DNA from: Tethya wilhelma
Lineage: Eukaryota; Porifera; Demospongiae; Tethyida; Tethyidae
DNA: 64,000 nt
Assembly: GCA_964030475.1 (NCBI GenBank)
Contig: CAXIPT010000015.1
Location: forward strand, 362,044 to 426,043
Reading direction: 5' to 3'
Shown here: in pieces, positions 11,450 to 22,824 of the stretch
Layout: every line of letters starts with the position of its first letter
Position numbering within the stretch: position 1 is the stretch's first letter
The notes under the pieces: generated by a model
What the model was told of the DNA's origin: nothing
Databases searched by the model: none
What the model saw: only the letters and a program-made list of their open reading frames with translations
Made by a program: the position numbers and the translations under genes

Positions 11450-12086
11450 TACTTTAAAGTAACCCTCCTGCTTGGTTCAGGAATATCAGGATATTTAGTT
11501 ATTCCATGATACTTTTTACATATTGAATACTGGTATCAATAATTCAATACCCCACCAGGACTACTAGAGAGAGTCTGGTCTCAATTAAGTGAATTGCCGG
11601 TTAATTGTACTGAATCAGCAGTGAAACTATATGTCATATGTGACTACTGAGTGTACAGAGACAGCTAAGAGCTTATGAGGACAGAGCTCTAGCTGATCTG
11701 GTGTACATGTGTTCAGATATTATGCAAGGACTAATGAGACTAACAAGAGTCTGACCTGGAGCATGAGGAGCCCACCAAAGAAACACAAACTACTCAGAGA
11801 ACTTAAGCTCACATTGTTGTATCTCAAGCCTTGCCGTGAAGTGGAACTAATTTTGTTCAAAGCTTCTGATATTCATTACATTGTAATTTTATGCATTAAT
11901 ACATTCAATTGTAACAAAAAATTGTTAATGAACAGCATGCATACAAATTGTAAACACGTTAGAAGTAATTAAATCTTAAGAAGCTAGACATTCCTAAGTG
12001 TTGAAGAATTGAGGAACTAGGAGTTGCACAATAATGAATGAATGTTGTACATGCATACTCCTGACTATATTGGTGCTAATTATTAG
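11450..12086. other. Non-coding stretch, no gene recognised
   Basis: AT-rich sequence between the hAT pseudogene and repeat P1. An 87-codon frame at 11709-11972 has no recognisable domain or repeat support, and I treat it as chance. Confidence 0.4.
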
Positions 12087-12355
12087 AAGCCTCGGCACGT
12101 GAGTAGCACGTGCAGAGGATTATGGTAGTCGGTTTGTCCGTCTGTCTGTCCCATCAAAATCTCAAGAAAGACAGCTCTAGTCACAAAATTGAGGGTACTT
12201 ACGTTCATAAATCTATACTATCTTTCAAAATTACATTTTTTGTCACTTTGGTTACTGAGATGCTATGCTGTTGTGCTTCTCTGAGCGCTATGCTTCAAGG
12301 CCACGCCTACTAATTTTCACACGTATAGTGTGCGTTATCTAGAAAGTACACGTGG
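12087..12355 (+). repeat. Repeat family P, 3'-truncated copy
   Basis: Begins AAGCCTCGGCACGTGAGTAG and continues CACGTGCAGAGGATTA and the GTCTGTCTGTC run, matching the copies at 39289 and 50966. It loses homology after the GTGCGTTATCTAGAAAG segment. Non-coding. Confidence 0.75.
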
Positions 12356-12640
12356 TTGGATTGCTGTCATTTGAAAGTCCTACTTATTTGCGTGATCTTC
12401 TTCAATCGCTCCTTGAGTGTTTGCTTTGTGTTGTAAGTTTGTATATTTGATACCCAAATAACATTATTTTGTGTTTAAGACATGCCTACCAAAATTTGCC
12501 CGGATTGTTCTCGTTGTTGTAATGCGTATTCGAAAGTATTATAGATACATAGCATAGTCTTTTCTATAGGTAGTAAAATTTGATTATTGTGTAAGAATTA
12601 TTGAAATGAATCAATAATACGATTATAGTCGTAGCTAGTG

Positions 12641-12713
12641 AAGTTATTTTTGGTAAACTACAAATATAGTGAGTTCCAAAAGTAGATACAAACCATTTGT
12701 AACAAGCATTTTG
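12641..12713 (+). promoter_or_regulatory. Conserved upstream block of secreted-protein gene A
   Basis: GTTATTTTTGGTAAACTAC, then ATAGTGAGTTCCAAAAGTAG, then a diverged CATTTGTAACAAG. The same block precedes genes B, D (twice) and E at similar distance. A TATA-like CCCTATATAGAGG follows near 12810, about 180 nt before the start codon. Conservation upstream of several paralogues suggests a shared enhancer or promoter; a fixed repeat carried along by duplication is the alternative. Confidence 0.55.
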
Positions 12714-12989
12714 TAGTGAATAATAGTGATGATTTTTACAGTATTGTTGCAGTACTCTTTGTACTGTTTCCATTTGTGTCCTTATACAATAGTTTCCTAT
12801 TGTGTAAGAGGCCCTATATAGAGGGGTGCTAGGCCCCAGCTGGCCAGTCTAGAATATATCTAATACATATTACATACCTAAGCACTAGATATTTGTGTTC
12901 TTGGTATTATAGCATCATTGCTGGACTCTTGCCTGTATGCTAAGCAAAGACTTGCATCATCTTATTACTCTGCCACTAAGCTGAAAATT

Positions 12990-14109
12990 ATGAAGCTGAT
13001 TGCAGTTATCTGCATTCTGGTGATCTGTGGACTGTCGCAAGCAAAGCCGAGTCCTGATCCTGATCCATCAGTTCCACAGCAAGTAAGAAATTAAGTTTGT
13101 CAATATACTTTCATTTGTAATGATGAATTCATCCAGTGACTGTCATTTCATACATACATTGTTTAGCAAGAAGATGAAGATGTACAAGTAGAGAAGTTTT
13201 TGAAAACCTTATTAGGTGCAAAGCACGGAAATCAACAGGTTAGGTCACTATCTTAATATCAAGCTATATTGTTACAAAAACATTTTCTTAATGGTTATTT
13301 CAGGCCAAAAAACAGGAAAATAGCTTTGCACAAGGTCATCGTAATGTCCGGCGACGTGGGCCTAATGCTAACTCAGAATCTGATAAGGTTACTAAAAATA
13401 AGCTGCAATAATAATAATAGTTATATCACCTGAAGGATTCACTGCAAGCATTACATAAATGGTATGAAAAATTAATCTGACTATACAATTAAGTATATGA
13501 TTTCACATTATAGGCCAGAAAACAGTTTTTCAACCTTGTGCGCTCCCATCTACCACGGGGCCCGGCAAGAGGATCCAAAAAAGAAGAAAAAGAAGTTGAT
13601 GCTCAATATTATGATTACTATGATTACTTTGGTTACTGGTATCCTACTGACGACTATGATCACTACAGTGATTACTACCCATTTGATTACTACAATTTTT
13701 GGGATGACATCTGTTTCTACCACAATTCTCAGAAAGCCAAGGCTAAGCAACAACTTGAAAAAAACCTAGAAACTGCTGCTAAAAAGCAGCAATTTTTTGT
13801 AAGTTCTAGAAAATGTAGACATGTGTATATACCTTCTGTATGTATGTTGCAATTTGAGTGCAAATTAAAATCTAATTTTATAGTTTTGTTACTGTTGCAA
13901 TTTTGTAACTGCATGATTGTGTGCATAAATGTTCACATAGACCCCAGACTTCAATTAAATTTGTAAATAATAATTGTTGTACAACACATCACACGTATTA
14001 TATCTTTCCACACATACATAAACAGTTATGTTCTGAGTGTAAGGAGATACCTAGTGAATACAATAGGTTATATTGCGAGAAGCACTGCTGGGGTAAAGCA
14101 AGCCATTAA
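12990..14109 (+). CDS. Secreted Asp/Tyr-rich protein with C-terminal four-Cys motif, gene A
   Basis: Five exons, all phase 0 with GT-AG introns: 12990-13082, 13167-13238, 13304-13387, 13514-13798, 14026-14109, giving about 205 residues. Exon 1 encodes a signal peptide (MKLIAVICILVICGLSQA) then a KPSPDPDPS linker. Exon 2 is acidic with a short leucine-rich segment. Exon 3 is basic and contains VRRRG, a possible proprotein-convertase site. Exon 4 has a KKEEKE stretch, then a long Asp/Tyr-rich block (YYDYYDYFGYWY and more), one Cys in DDIC, and a KAKAK basic patch. Exon 5 carries C-SE-C, eleven residues, C-EKH-C, and stops. Paralogues B, D and E share the exon plan, which supports this model strongly. 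Role unknown: a secreted structural, defensive or peptide-precursor protein are all possible. Intron 4 is 227 nt; the short introns fit a compact genome. Confidence 0.85.
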
Positions 14110-16234
14110 TCACATAGCAATCAGATGCTGTCTCATACAGGCAATATACTTTAAAACTAGTACTTGACATTCGATATAGGTTTAATAATGTATGACATTG
14201 TGTTATATATAGAGCGCTACTAGAATTACTTGAGAAACAATATAATTATAATTATCAATTTTATTATCTTTGTCTACTGTATGTATTGTAGGCAAATGCC
14301 CCATAAATATAATACATTGATGTGTATAAAATCTCACTGAAAGCAATCGAATGGCCTCCCCAAACATTTTTCTAACTCTATACTCCAAAAAAAAAAAACC
14401 TCACTTAAATTTAACATTCTGGTAGGAAGCCATGCCAGTGCAATCTTTTTTTCTTTCTTTGTTACTTTACTTATAACTAGGAAAATGCATTACATTGATA
14501 TAGAGGGGCAAGCCTGAGTGACATCAAGACTGTATAATACAATATTTCATGTATCACTATATACTGCGGCATAGGTATCGGTTTGCATGGTCTGACAATT
14601 AACAGCATTGCAGTTTGTCACATGTAGGATCGATCAGTAGAACTGTAGTTTTGCCACACTTGCTGAACAAAGAACACAATATTTCAGGTATTTACCATGC
14701 GTAGCCTGAAATATTGGTTGGTTGCATGCTGCAATGACTCCAGACCTGTAACTCGTATGTCAGTCTTCATGAGGCGTGCGGTGGTACAACCCTCAGAGTG
14801 TGTGAGATTTCCGATCAATTCACAGTGATAGACTTATAATTATGCTGCTAAATTTGTGAACTGCATGGCTGCCAGCCAATATCTTGCTATTAAACAGCAC
14901 ACTTCAGTTAGCAAGCCAACTGATGCACATTGGCAATGTTCAAAGCACTCCACAGACTGAAGCAAATGTCTTTGCTATGACTATATTCATCTATCCACAG
15001 GTTGAGCACAAATAAAACCTATGAGTAGCTGCTAGCAGTAGACGATTTTACTCTGCTTTAGTCAGCAAACATTAACACTCAATCAACCACGTGGATGATC
15101 ACATGCACATAGTCGGGAAGCTGAAGGTCAAAGCCCTTGATTATCGATCACATGCACATAGTCTGGAAGCTGAAGGTCAAAGTCCTTGATTATCAAGCAT
15201 ACGGCTAGGAAGAAAAAAAACAAACAGCAGAGTCAACCTACTCACAAATGTGGGGCTCACTCAGGTTCGCCCCAATTAGCAAAAAGTATAGCAGGGAGGG
15301 ACTGGTTTATGAGGGTAACTTATAATCATGCAATTTTGAGACAAATGAAAATTATAACATTAAAGCTATTTCTTATGTTGTTTAATGGCTTTTTACTGCT
15401 GATGCCTCCTCTTTCTGGAACTGTTTTCCAGTTGTAGTATTCCCTTACATATAATATTATACTCTTTTGCGAGTTTATTTTTCAGCAACTATGCTACAGA
15501 TTACATTTTTAGGCGAGGCCACAATTAATGTTTTAATTTTCAACTTAATGGACTTTAAACCGCTAGATTTTATCCACAGGAAAATTTCTTACACAGTCTA
15601 CTAGCCATTTCCGAGTTAGTGTACAGTCCCACTGTAAGCCTATTTTAGGTTGTATCTTACTATAGAAGTGTGATATCAAAATTTTATAGCACAGGATGAG
15701 ATGAATCGATACTGCTAAAAAAATCTGTTGGAGAAAAACATTGTCTAATTAATTGTTCATTAAAATGATTAGTCATAGAACCAAAATAAATGTATGTACA
15801 TGTTAAAGACAATTAGGTGGACCGTATTCATAATTATTTTTCCAACTAACGCGCACCACGCTGAGGGGTACTTTTTAGCGCTCCAGCTGCCTATGGATTT
15901 TACAGTTTTCAGAGAAGATTTGCACAAGAAAAGGACAGTTCTGAGACTGATTTGAGAGTTTACCTGAAACAGATACCCAAGAAGAACCAGGCAAGTCTTT
16001 CTTGGAAAGTATTAGCCTTCTTTGTAGAGTGTAATCCAGCTCACAGTCACAGCGCTTTCTTGGATAACCATTTCTGTGACTTTCCAGCTAACAGCTACTA
16101 AGGAAGCTTTGTTTATGTTCTTGAACAGCTGCACAAACTTTACTCAGACCTAAACTATTGGCAGAGTGTGGTTTTGCTAGCATAGATAGTAGCTACAGTA
16201 CTACTGAATGTCACACCCTCAGTCATTATAATTA
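14110..16234. other. Non-coding stretch with a 49-bp direct duplication
   Basis: No supported gene in about 2.1 kb. Near 15097-15194 a 49-bp segment beginning GATCACATGCACATAGTC is present twice in tandem with three differences. Poly-T and AT-rich runs are common. An 83-codon frame at 15186-15437 overlaps the duplication and has no recognisable domain. Confidence 0.45.
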
Positions 16235-16341
16235 CAAGTAGTAAAAATTTTCAAAAAATAAGCAGTGTAGGAATGGGCAGTGCTGTAAAAAGTATTGGAA
16301 CAAGGAATGGTCTCAATTTCGGCACATGACTACTTCATTTT
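16235..16341 (+). repeat. Repeat family H, left arm only, cut by the assembly gap
   Basis: CAAGTAGTAAAAATTTTC, then TGTAGGAATGGGCAGTGC, TATTGGAACAAGGAATGG and GGCACATGACTACTTCATTTT, the left arm of the H foldback module. The sequence then runs into 63 N. The palindrome is a plausible cause of the assembly break. Confidence 0.85.
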
Positions 16342-16404
16342 NNNNNNNNNNNNNNNNNNNNNNNNNNNNNNNNNNNNNNNNNNNNNNNNNNNNNNNNNNN
16401 NNNN
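16342..16404. other. Assembly gap (63 N)
   Basis: Run of N. The left side is the arm of a foldback repeat, whose second arm is not present on the right; the right side begins inside an exon. The true missing length is unknown. Confidence 0.99.
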
Positions 16405-16485
16405 TCGTATCTGCCATAGTCTCTGAAGAGGATCATCCCACCTGGTCTGAGATGGTTGGCCAACAGACCCACCACAGACTGAAAC
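16405..16485 (-). CDS. Exon fragment of a METTL2/8-like methyltransferase
   Basis: Read on the minus strand, a (TC)n tract (the GA run at about 16489-16535) ends in CCAG, a strong 3' splice acceptor, and the exon that follows encodes FQSVVGLLANHL then RPGGMILFRDYGRYD before entering the assembly gap. The PGG-x-hydrophobic-RDYGRYD segment is the characteristic post-motif strand of the METTL2/6/8 class I SAM-dependent enzymes, which install 3-methylcytidine in tRNA anticodon loops. Only about 26 residues are visible: the SAM-binding motif I would lie on upstream exons (higher coordinates) that I could not find in this window, and the C-terminus lies in or beyond the gap. METTL6 is a less likely alternative, because its motif usually lacks the paired Gly. 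Whether the gene is intact cannot be judged. Confidence 0.7.
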
Positions 16486-16488
16486 CTG

Positions 16489-16540
16489 GAGAGAGAGAGT
16501 GAGAGAGAGAGTGAGAGAGTGAGAGAGTGAGAGAGTGATA
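16489..16540. repeat. (GA)n-rich simple repeat
   Basis: Imperfect GAGAGAGTGAGAGA run. On the minus strand it forms the polypyrimidine tract of the METTL-like exon acceptor. Confidence 0.9.
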
Positions 16541-16835
16541 AGTCCTTTGATATAGTTGATCAGTTTATCCTTTCAAAGAAGTTAGCCTATAAAGAGAAGA
16601 GAAAACAAGATACACCTTTCTTCGTCTCTGTGAGAAGAATACCATCAGATGCTGCTGTTGTCAATGAGCTTAATCTAGACGTCTATATGCCTTGAAAGTC
16701 TTTTTTGGGATTCTCTCCTGCAGTTCTCTTTTATGATACTGAAAAAGATATCGCTCAAGAAATGCCTCATGAACTGATATAGAAGTTTCTAAACTTTTGT
16801 CAAGCTGGCAACCTGATGGAGGAGCAAGTGTGAGG
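16540..16835 (+). pseudogene. Possible degraded coding fragment, unknown
   Basis: One frame stays open across most of this stretch with only two in-frame stops and reads like protein (for example FFVSVRRIPSDAAVVNELNL and LFYDTEKDIAQEMPHEL). I do not recognise the family. It could be an old exon or a transposon fragment. Support is limited to amino-acid composition. Confidence 0.25.
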
Positions 16836-17329
16836 GGCTTGGCTTTGAGAGACTAGCTATAGCATGGTGTTATATTATAGTTACTCAATATAATCTGCTC
16901 CTATGGTGTAGTAGTCATTGTCTAGGTCTGCTTCAAAAGTATCTTCCCCGTTTACCAGACCTCCGGGTCCCTTACTATAATTATAATTTGGTGAGCTTGC
17001 AGAGTCAGTTGTTGTACTGCACGTAACATATCATTGCTACATGCTTGCTGCCAAACGCTAGTCAGTTATGAGTAATTCTGTGCCATTTGCCATTATAGTG
17101 AGTACCCCTATATCTAACATCACGCCCAAGGGTTCAAAGTCACGCTCTACTGGTCGTACACTACCAAGATGCTGCTCAACAAGACCAACAACCCCTGCCT
17201 CCACCAGAGGCTCCACAAATGCTGGTACACCAACTAGAACTTCAACGAGCCACTCCATGTCCCCTCACAGCAATCAGTGTACGTATCCTACCTTATCGGT
17301 CGCCAGTCAGAGCAAATGGAAACAACAGA

Positions 17330-17354
17330 GTGTGTGTGTGTGTGTGTGTGTGTG
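17330..17354. repeat. (TG)n microsatellite
   Basis: Uninterrupted GTGTGT run of about 25 nt. It sits in a region where Thr/Ser/Pro-rich frames are open by chance. Confidence 0.95.
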
Positions 17355-17669
17355 AAACTCAGCCTACAAAACCTCAAAACAGGTTCGCGGTCAGAGCAAA
17401 TAGAAACAACAGTGTGAAACCAAGACCCAATAGCTGGTCGCCAGTCAAGCAGCTAAGCAAGGCACTAACTCTAGTTCATCTAGAAGCCAAGCTGAGGTGC
17501 TCTACTGTTTTTAGACAATGCACACTATTTGGGGCATGATTGATGGATGCACAAGAGCCTCAAATCTCAGAAATACAGTGTCTTGCATTGGATTCTACAC
17601 AAGAAATTTCTAGATAAGTTAGACTCATAAACATTAATAACTTTAATTTTTTTTCAGATAATCTTGTAA

Positions 17670-17733
17670 CAGACAGACAGGCACACAGACAAAAACGACT
17701 ACTGTAATCCTATGCACACGCCGAGGCTTAATT
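17670..17733 (-). repeat. Repeat family P, fragment
   Basis: The minus strand reads AAGCCTCGGCGTGTGCATAG then GATTACAGTAGTCG and a GTCTGT run, matching the first 65 bp of the P family. The remainder is missing. Confidence 0.7.
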
Positions 17734-17734
17734 A

Positions 17735-18194
17735 ACTATATAAGTATCTACACAACGCCAAAAATGGATAAGAGGGGGAAAAGGAAGAGTACCAAACATG
17801 GTCTCGTACCCAGACCCAACTCTCTCCTGAGGAAAAATGAGTCTGTATAGTATACTTCGAACAATTTTTGGGATTTTGCTGACTCAGCTAGTCAGCTGAT
17901 ATCTGGTCTAATTCTCATGTGAGAACTTTGTTATCTAGTAACAATAAAGCAACAATACGTGAGCAGCTGCTGCGTGCTACCAAATATGGAATCATGGGTC
18001 TACGTGGCATATGATATAGTCACATGAAAGCTCTTTGATTGTTGCTTCAAAATCCGTACTTGCTGAGTCTGCAAGACCCAAAAATCTATTGAAGTGTACC
18101 AGATCCCTTCTCGCATGCAAGGAATGGGTCTGAGCACGAGACTACAGTAAACACTGTTGGGAAAGTAGCACAGGTCACATATTAGTTGCAAGTA
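17735..18194. other. Non-coding; right part is the paralogous upstream flank of gene B
   Basis: No gene seen. From about 18160 (AGCACAGGTCACATATTAG) the sequence matches the region before gene E at about 55690, the outer edge of the B/E duplication. Confidence 0.5.
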
Positions 18195-18550
18195 CAGTAG
18201 AACCTCGATTATCCGAGCACCTCGGGGCACAGCCTAACTTCAAGAATTCGGAAAACCAAATTCATTTCGATAACTGAAGCGATAAAATTATGCTTGTTTT
18301 TACTGCTCTAGCAGTAGCCACAATAGTTTTATTAGCTCTTTAGCATCTCAAAACACTAGTAGATTGTATTTTTCTTCAATCAAACTTGAATAATATATAG
18401 CGACCGTGTGCACGATTACGTTATCCGAACAGAGCTGGAAGAATAAACATGGTTTATAAGAACAAATTCAAATGGACTCCGCCCTCTTTTCGAGCTTGAG
18501 GCTAATTGAGAGTTCAGATAAGCGAAGTTTGGATAATCGAGGTTCTACTG
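18195..18550. mobile_element. pogo/Tigger-like MITE, 356 bp, TA duplication
   Basis: Ends CAGTAGAACCTCGATTATCC and GGATAATCGAGGTTCTACTG are inverted copies, flanked by TA at 18193-18194 and 18551-18552. This is the classic terminal sequence of pogo/Tigger MITEs. The paralogous upstream region of gene E reads across the equivalent site without it (GTTGCAAGCAGTAAAATGC at about 55703), providing an empty site. Confidence 0.9.
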
Positions 18551-18943
18551 TAGTATAAATGCATGCTGAGAAGTACCAAGTAATGATATTTATCACCTTT
18601 GCAGCAACAGTAGTACAACATGTATTATTCACATAATGCATGCTGTTACCTTATAACCACACAGCACCGACAGTACAAGATTTCAAAAGCTCATAGGCAT
18701 TGGTTGAAAACAGGGTATATGGTATCTTATATAATTTGGTTGCATTATATTCAATGGATTTAAATAAATTATACCAACAAACAGAAAGACAAATAATTAT
18801 TAACTGACTGGCTATGCCATCTGACTATAGATAGCACCATGACCAAGTAAGAACTATGTAATTGTGTGTAGATCGATTAATATTTATTGAAATCAGTAAT
18901 ATGATTAATTGTATTCCTAACAGCTATTGTGCACATTTTTTGA

Positions 18944-19012
18944 GGTTATTTTTAGTGAACTACAAATATAGTGAGTTCCAAAAGTAGATACAAGCCATGT
19001 GTAGCAATTATA
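18944..19012 (+). promoter_or_regulatory. Conserved upstream block of gene B
   Basis: GTTATTTTTAGTGAACTAC, ATAGTGAGTTCCAAAAGTAG, then GCCATGTGTAGCAA. It lies about 250-320 nt before the gene B start and is the best-preserved copy. A possible TATA element, ATATTTAAATAG, lies near 19138. Confidence 0.55.
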
Positions 19013-19260
19013 TTGTAGAGATTAATAGTAGATGATTGTTTAGTATTGTTGTACTGTTTTGTCTTTAAGACAATAATTATAGTTCTTTGTTGTGTGACAC
19101 TGAGAGACTGAGGGGCCCTGCGCATACAAGGTATGCATATTTAAATAGTGTTCTAAATTGTTATAGTAAGTACCATTGCCGCGAACTCTTTTCTGTGCTC
19201 CAACAACTGCATCAACTTTTCTCTGTTAATAGCCCTTAAGTCAGGCATAAGCTGAAGATT

Positions 19261-20654
19261 ATGAAGCTGATTGCAATTATTTGCATTCTGGCAATCTGTG
19301 GACTGTCACAAGCCAAGCCAAGTCCAGATCCTGAGCCATCAGTTTCACAAGTAAGAAATCAAGTTTTTCATTCATCACACAAATATCGCTAAGCACGCAT
19401 CCAGTGACACTCAATTCATACATACAAATGCATGGTGTAGCAAGCTGAAGATGAAGATGTACATGAACAATATCTCCAAAACTTACTTGATAAATTAGTT
19501 GGAGGGCACAAAAAATCACAGGAGGTTAGATGATAATATAATATTGTATGCTAGCAATGATAAAATTTCTCTGCATGCATGTATAATATGGCAAGATTGT
19601 GCACTCTTGATTAGACTATTCTTATACTTATAGTGCATGCATGATATTCAGTGTATAAAACAGTGATTTATGCAGGCCAAGAAGCAACGTATACCTTCAT
19701 TTATTCATCAGTTCTTTCCAGCAAAAGAGGAGTCTCATAAGGTCTTTATAAGCTGAATGCAAGTTGTATCTGTATGTATACTATAACATCCTGCTTGTCA
19801 TGTGATTGTTTATGCATTAAAATATTTAATGTTATCCACCAAAGTTAATGTGAATGTGCACTTGCAGCCAGAATTTTTGATTGTATAAAGATTGCTAAGT
19901 CGAGCATAAAGTCTCAAATCAGCAATTTTTCTCCATGTACTATAATATGCATGTGTATACCTTTGTAAATGTTGCTGAGTCAACAAAAAGCTGACACAGC
20001 AATTTTAAGCAATCACTATTTTTTAACCACATGCACATTTAATTGCAACCCCCTCTGGCTTACTGGTACGATAATTATCATCGATGATTTAATCCATAAT
20101 GCAGGCCAGACAACAAATAAAATCCCACAAAAGACCAGGAACCAAAAAAGAAGCCGATGCTCAATTCTACAATTACTTTGATTATAATGATTACTATGAT
20201 TATTATGATTACAGCGATTACTGGAGTTTTCTTGATGACATCTGCTCATCAAGGAAAGCCAAGGCTAAGCAGAGCAACTTTGAAGCCACAGCTACAAAGC
20301 AGAGTGTAAGTTCTAGATGTACATATCCTCCTGTGATTTGAGAAATTCTCATGTTAAAAACGTAACAACCTACTTTAATAACCATTCAATTTCATAGGTG
20401 CTAAATTTTTGTGTGTACAATTTTTTTGCAAAATATAGACTATGAAACTTTGTGCACATGAAAATTAGGCATAGGGAGTCTAAACTATGAAATTAATTTT
20501 TTTGAACTAAGACTATAATATGCATGTACACATGCACATATCTTTCCATGCACATTTACATATACAGTTATGTTCTTCTGCTTGTAACTTAATACAAGAT
20601 GCTACTGCTAGGGCGGCGTGCAATTTGGCATGTGCTATATCACCATTCCCCTAA
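19261..20654 (+). CDS. Secreted Asp/Tyr-rich protein with C-terminal four-Cys motif, gene B
   Basis: Paralogue of gene A with the same five phase-0 exons: 19261-19350, 19441-19524, 19676-19741, 20105-20305, 20568-20654, about 175 residues. Signal peptide MKLIAIICILAICGLSQA, then KPSPDPEPS. Exon 2 begins QAEDEDV; exon 3 begins AKKQR; exon 4 begins ARQQIKSHKRPG, then an Asp/Tyr block (FYNYFDYNDYYDYYDY), DDIC and KAKAKQ. Exon 5 encodes C-SSA-C, eleven residues, C-NLA-C, and ends ISPFP. All splice sites are canonical. The acidic aromatic block is shorter than in A. No annotated domain is recognised. The cysteine spacing is like that of cystine-stabilised helical hairpins, which is a structural guess only. 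Confidence 0.87.
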
Positions 20655-20759
20655 TTATATTGCAGTGAAATCGATTTGAATTTTTTAGAAATGGACATCT
20701 GATAGGTTTAGATACCTATGTAATGATGTAACTATTATTGTTTACTGTATAGACTGCTG

Positions 20760-20975
20760 TGTTAATTGATAGTTATTAATGCTAGTTACTTTAATTTCCT
20801 GTTTTTAGAGGATATATATAGTTTTGGTTTTACAGTATTGTTCTCTGTGTTCAGTTGTGTTTTGAACTCAGTTTTCAGTTCCAGTTATTAGACAGTGATA
20901 TTTAGTGAGAACTTTTCAATTAAAACCCATTTACTACGCGAGCCAGTGTGCTGCGTCCTCCGCTAAAATCTTACA
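20760..20975 (+). mobile_element. Probable 5' LTR of a retrotransposon
   Basis: Begins TGTTAATTGATAG and ends TTACA directly before a primer-binding-site-like sequence at 20977. The start is inferred from the TG..CA rule. No second LTR is found downstream in the window, so boundaries are uncertain. Confidence 0.5.
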
Positions 20976-20976
20976 G

Positions 20977-20994
20977 TGGAGGTCCTGCCGAGAC
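20977..20994 (+). promoter_or_regulatory. Putative primer binding site (tRNA-Gln-like)
   Basis: TGGAGGTCCTGCCGAGAC begins with TGG and differs at about three of 18 positions from the complement of the 3' end of animal tRNA-Gln as I recall it. Position right after the LTR end supports a reverse-transcription priming role. Confidence 0.45.
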
Positions 20995-21007
20995 AGAACT
21001 TTGAGAT

Positions 21008-22824
21008 TTGAAGAATTGTGACCGATTGTCTACAAGAGACATGAACGGCAAAGAAACTAACTTGGAACCCAGCTCCTGCAGTGGACTAGAGCTAATGCAA
21101 ACGGGTTTGCAAGAGTCAGACGAAGAGTTCTCAGAATCAGAAGAGAATGTTCTGCCGCCAGGAGTGGCATACGATCTCAATTCCAGACGTTTGACAACTG
21201 CCCATGTGCAGAAGATTGCCACAACGCTTGGATTGTCTACCAAAGCTTCACAAGACGAGTTGCATCAACTCATTGAAGGAAAGCTCAGAGACATGGAGCA
21301 AGACCCATCTAATATACAAGTTGTTGTGCAAGAGGAGAAGAGCTTGACCAGGGGGAAAGCAGTCATTTCACTCGTATATGAATCTGGAACATTTTAGACC
21401 AAAGATTTCGTGGAAGAAGCCAGTCTCGAGACCTTAGTGTTGCAGCTTCAAGAGAGCCAATGTGAGAATTTCGCACTTCAACAGCAGTTGGAGGTGGCAG
21501 AACAGCGATTAACACAACTAGGTGAGGAATTTAACTTGTCAATTCAACAGAAGGACAAAGAAATGGAGGCGCTTGCCGCCGTGTTGAGCGAATTACGTCA
21601 TCGAACTTCCGACGGCTCACGATCATTAGTTGGAGCAGGAAGGGAGGAGCTCAACAAAGTAAAGGAAGACCTGAAGAAAGAACAAAAGAAGTCTAAACGG
21701 TACTGGACCCTTGCTTGTCAGAGACAACGAGAGAATGAAGAGTTCAGAAGGAGCAGGAAGTGGCAGAGCTAAGACGGGAAATCGACAAAGGACCCTCCAC
21801 TGGAACTGTCTCAGTTGCCAGTAGATCTACTCATTGTGGGTCTGAGTCTCCTGCTCACTCTGTTCTGTCACTGCCTGGAGTTGAACCGCCAAAGGACCCT
21901 CGATGAAAGCCGGCTGAGCCTGAGAGAAGAAGGAAAGTTAAAGCACCCCCAGTGGATCCCTTCAGTGGGGAGAACCCAGAGATTCGCTTCGAGGATTGGT
22001 TGCTAGCCCTAGAGAGAGCCGCCACATGGAACTCGTGGTCAGAAGAAGAGAAACTAATGCAGCTTGCGGGTCACCTTCGTGGAAAGGCCCTAATGGAGTG
22101 GAACCTACTGAGTCTCGAGGAGAAGACCACCTGGAAGGGAGCTGTTGCTGCTCTAGGTGTTCGAGTTGATCCAAGCAGCAAGGCATTGGCTGCACAGGAT
22201 TTCAGGCATACCTGTCAAGAGGATTCACAGTCAGTCTCTGATCTCATCAGGAAGTTGGAGAGAACATTTCAGATTGCGTATGGGCGTAGTGAGATGAATC
22301 GAGAAGCAAAGGATCTGATTCTCTATGGTCAACTTCAAGAGAGTCTTCGTTTCAAGCTGATGAGGAGCCCAGCTGTATCAGGAGCCCAGACGTATACAGA
22401 GCTATGCCTCGCCGCCAAGAATGAGGAGAATCGGTTAGCAGAGTTAAAGAAGAGACAGCAGTACCAAAGATCTTCACAAGCACCCAATGACAAGAAGTCA
22501 TCACCAAAGACTGCCAGCAGTAATCCCAGCCCACCCAAATCTACTTCTTCACATCGATCTCAACTGCGTTGCCACAAGTGTAACGAGCTTGGCCATTTTG
22601 CACGTGAGTGTCAAGCCTTGAGACCAGAGAGTCAAGGAAGAGTTAACCATGATAGGAAGAAGATTTCGACAACTAAAGTTGTGAAAGCTGAAGTCGAAGG
22701 AAGTAGGAGTGGAGAACCCCGAGAGGATCCACTATCTTTTCTAGAGTCGTCCACGTCGTCACAGTCTGAAGGTGAGGGAGCTGTGAAGACCGTACGAATT
22801 CCACAGGAAAAACATGTTGGTTAA
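21008..22824 (+). pseudogene. Retrotransposon gag region with CCHC zinc knuckle, pol missing
   Basis: Three frames in series: 21008-21397, an acidic N-terminal segment; 21410-21772, a Gln/Glu-rich coiled coil with LVLQLQESQCENFALQQQL; and 21952-22824, a retrotransposon Gag capsid domain (FEDWLLALERAATWN near the start, SVSDLIRKLERTFQIAYG in the middle) followed by a Ser/Pro linker and a zinc knuckle CHKCNELGHFARECQ. The product would package element RNA. The frame breaks between the three parts may be genuine inactivating indels or sequence errors. No protease, reverse transcriptase or integrase follows; unrelated sequence begins near 22825. Ty3/gypsy-like is most plausible, from the Gag and short LTR. 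Confidence 0.75.

Noticed and set aside
13921..14109. A separate 62-codon gene after gene A
   Set aside because: Only its last part (from 14026) is conserved in B, C, D and E, where it follows a splice acceptor; it is exon 5 of gene A.
17068..17539. Thr/Ser/Pro-rich frames around the (TG)n microsatellite
   Set aside because: Low complexity, run through a microsatellite, no paralogue or domain; two overlapping frames are equally open.
20016..20252. His/Asn-rich minus-strand frames opposite exon 4 of genes B and E
   Set aside because: They are antisense reads of the Asp/Tyr codons (GAT TAC) and have no independent support.
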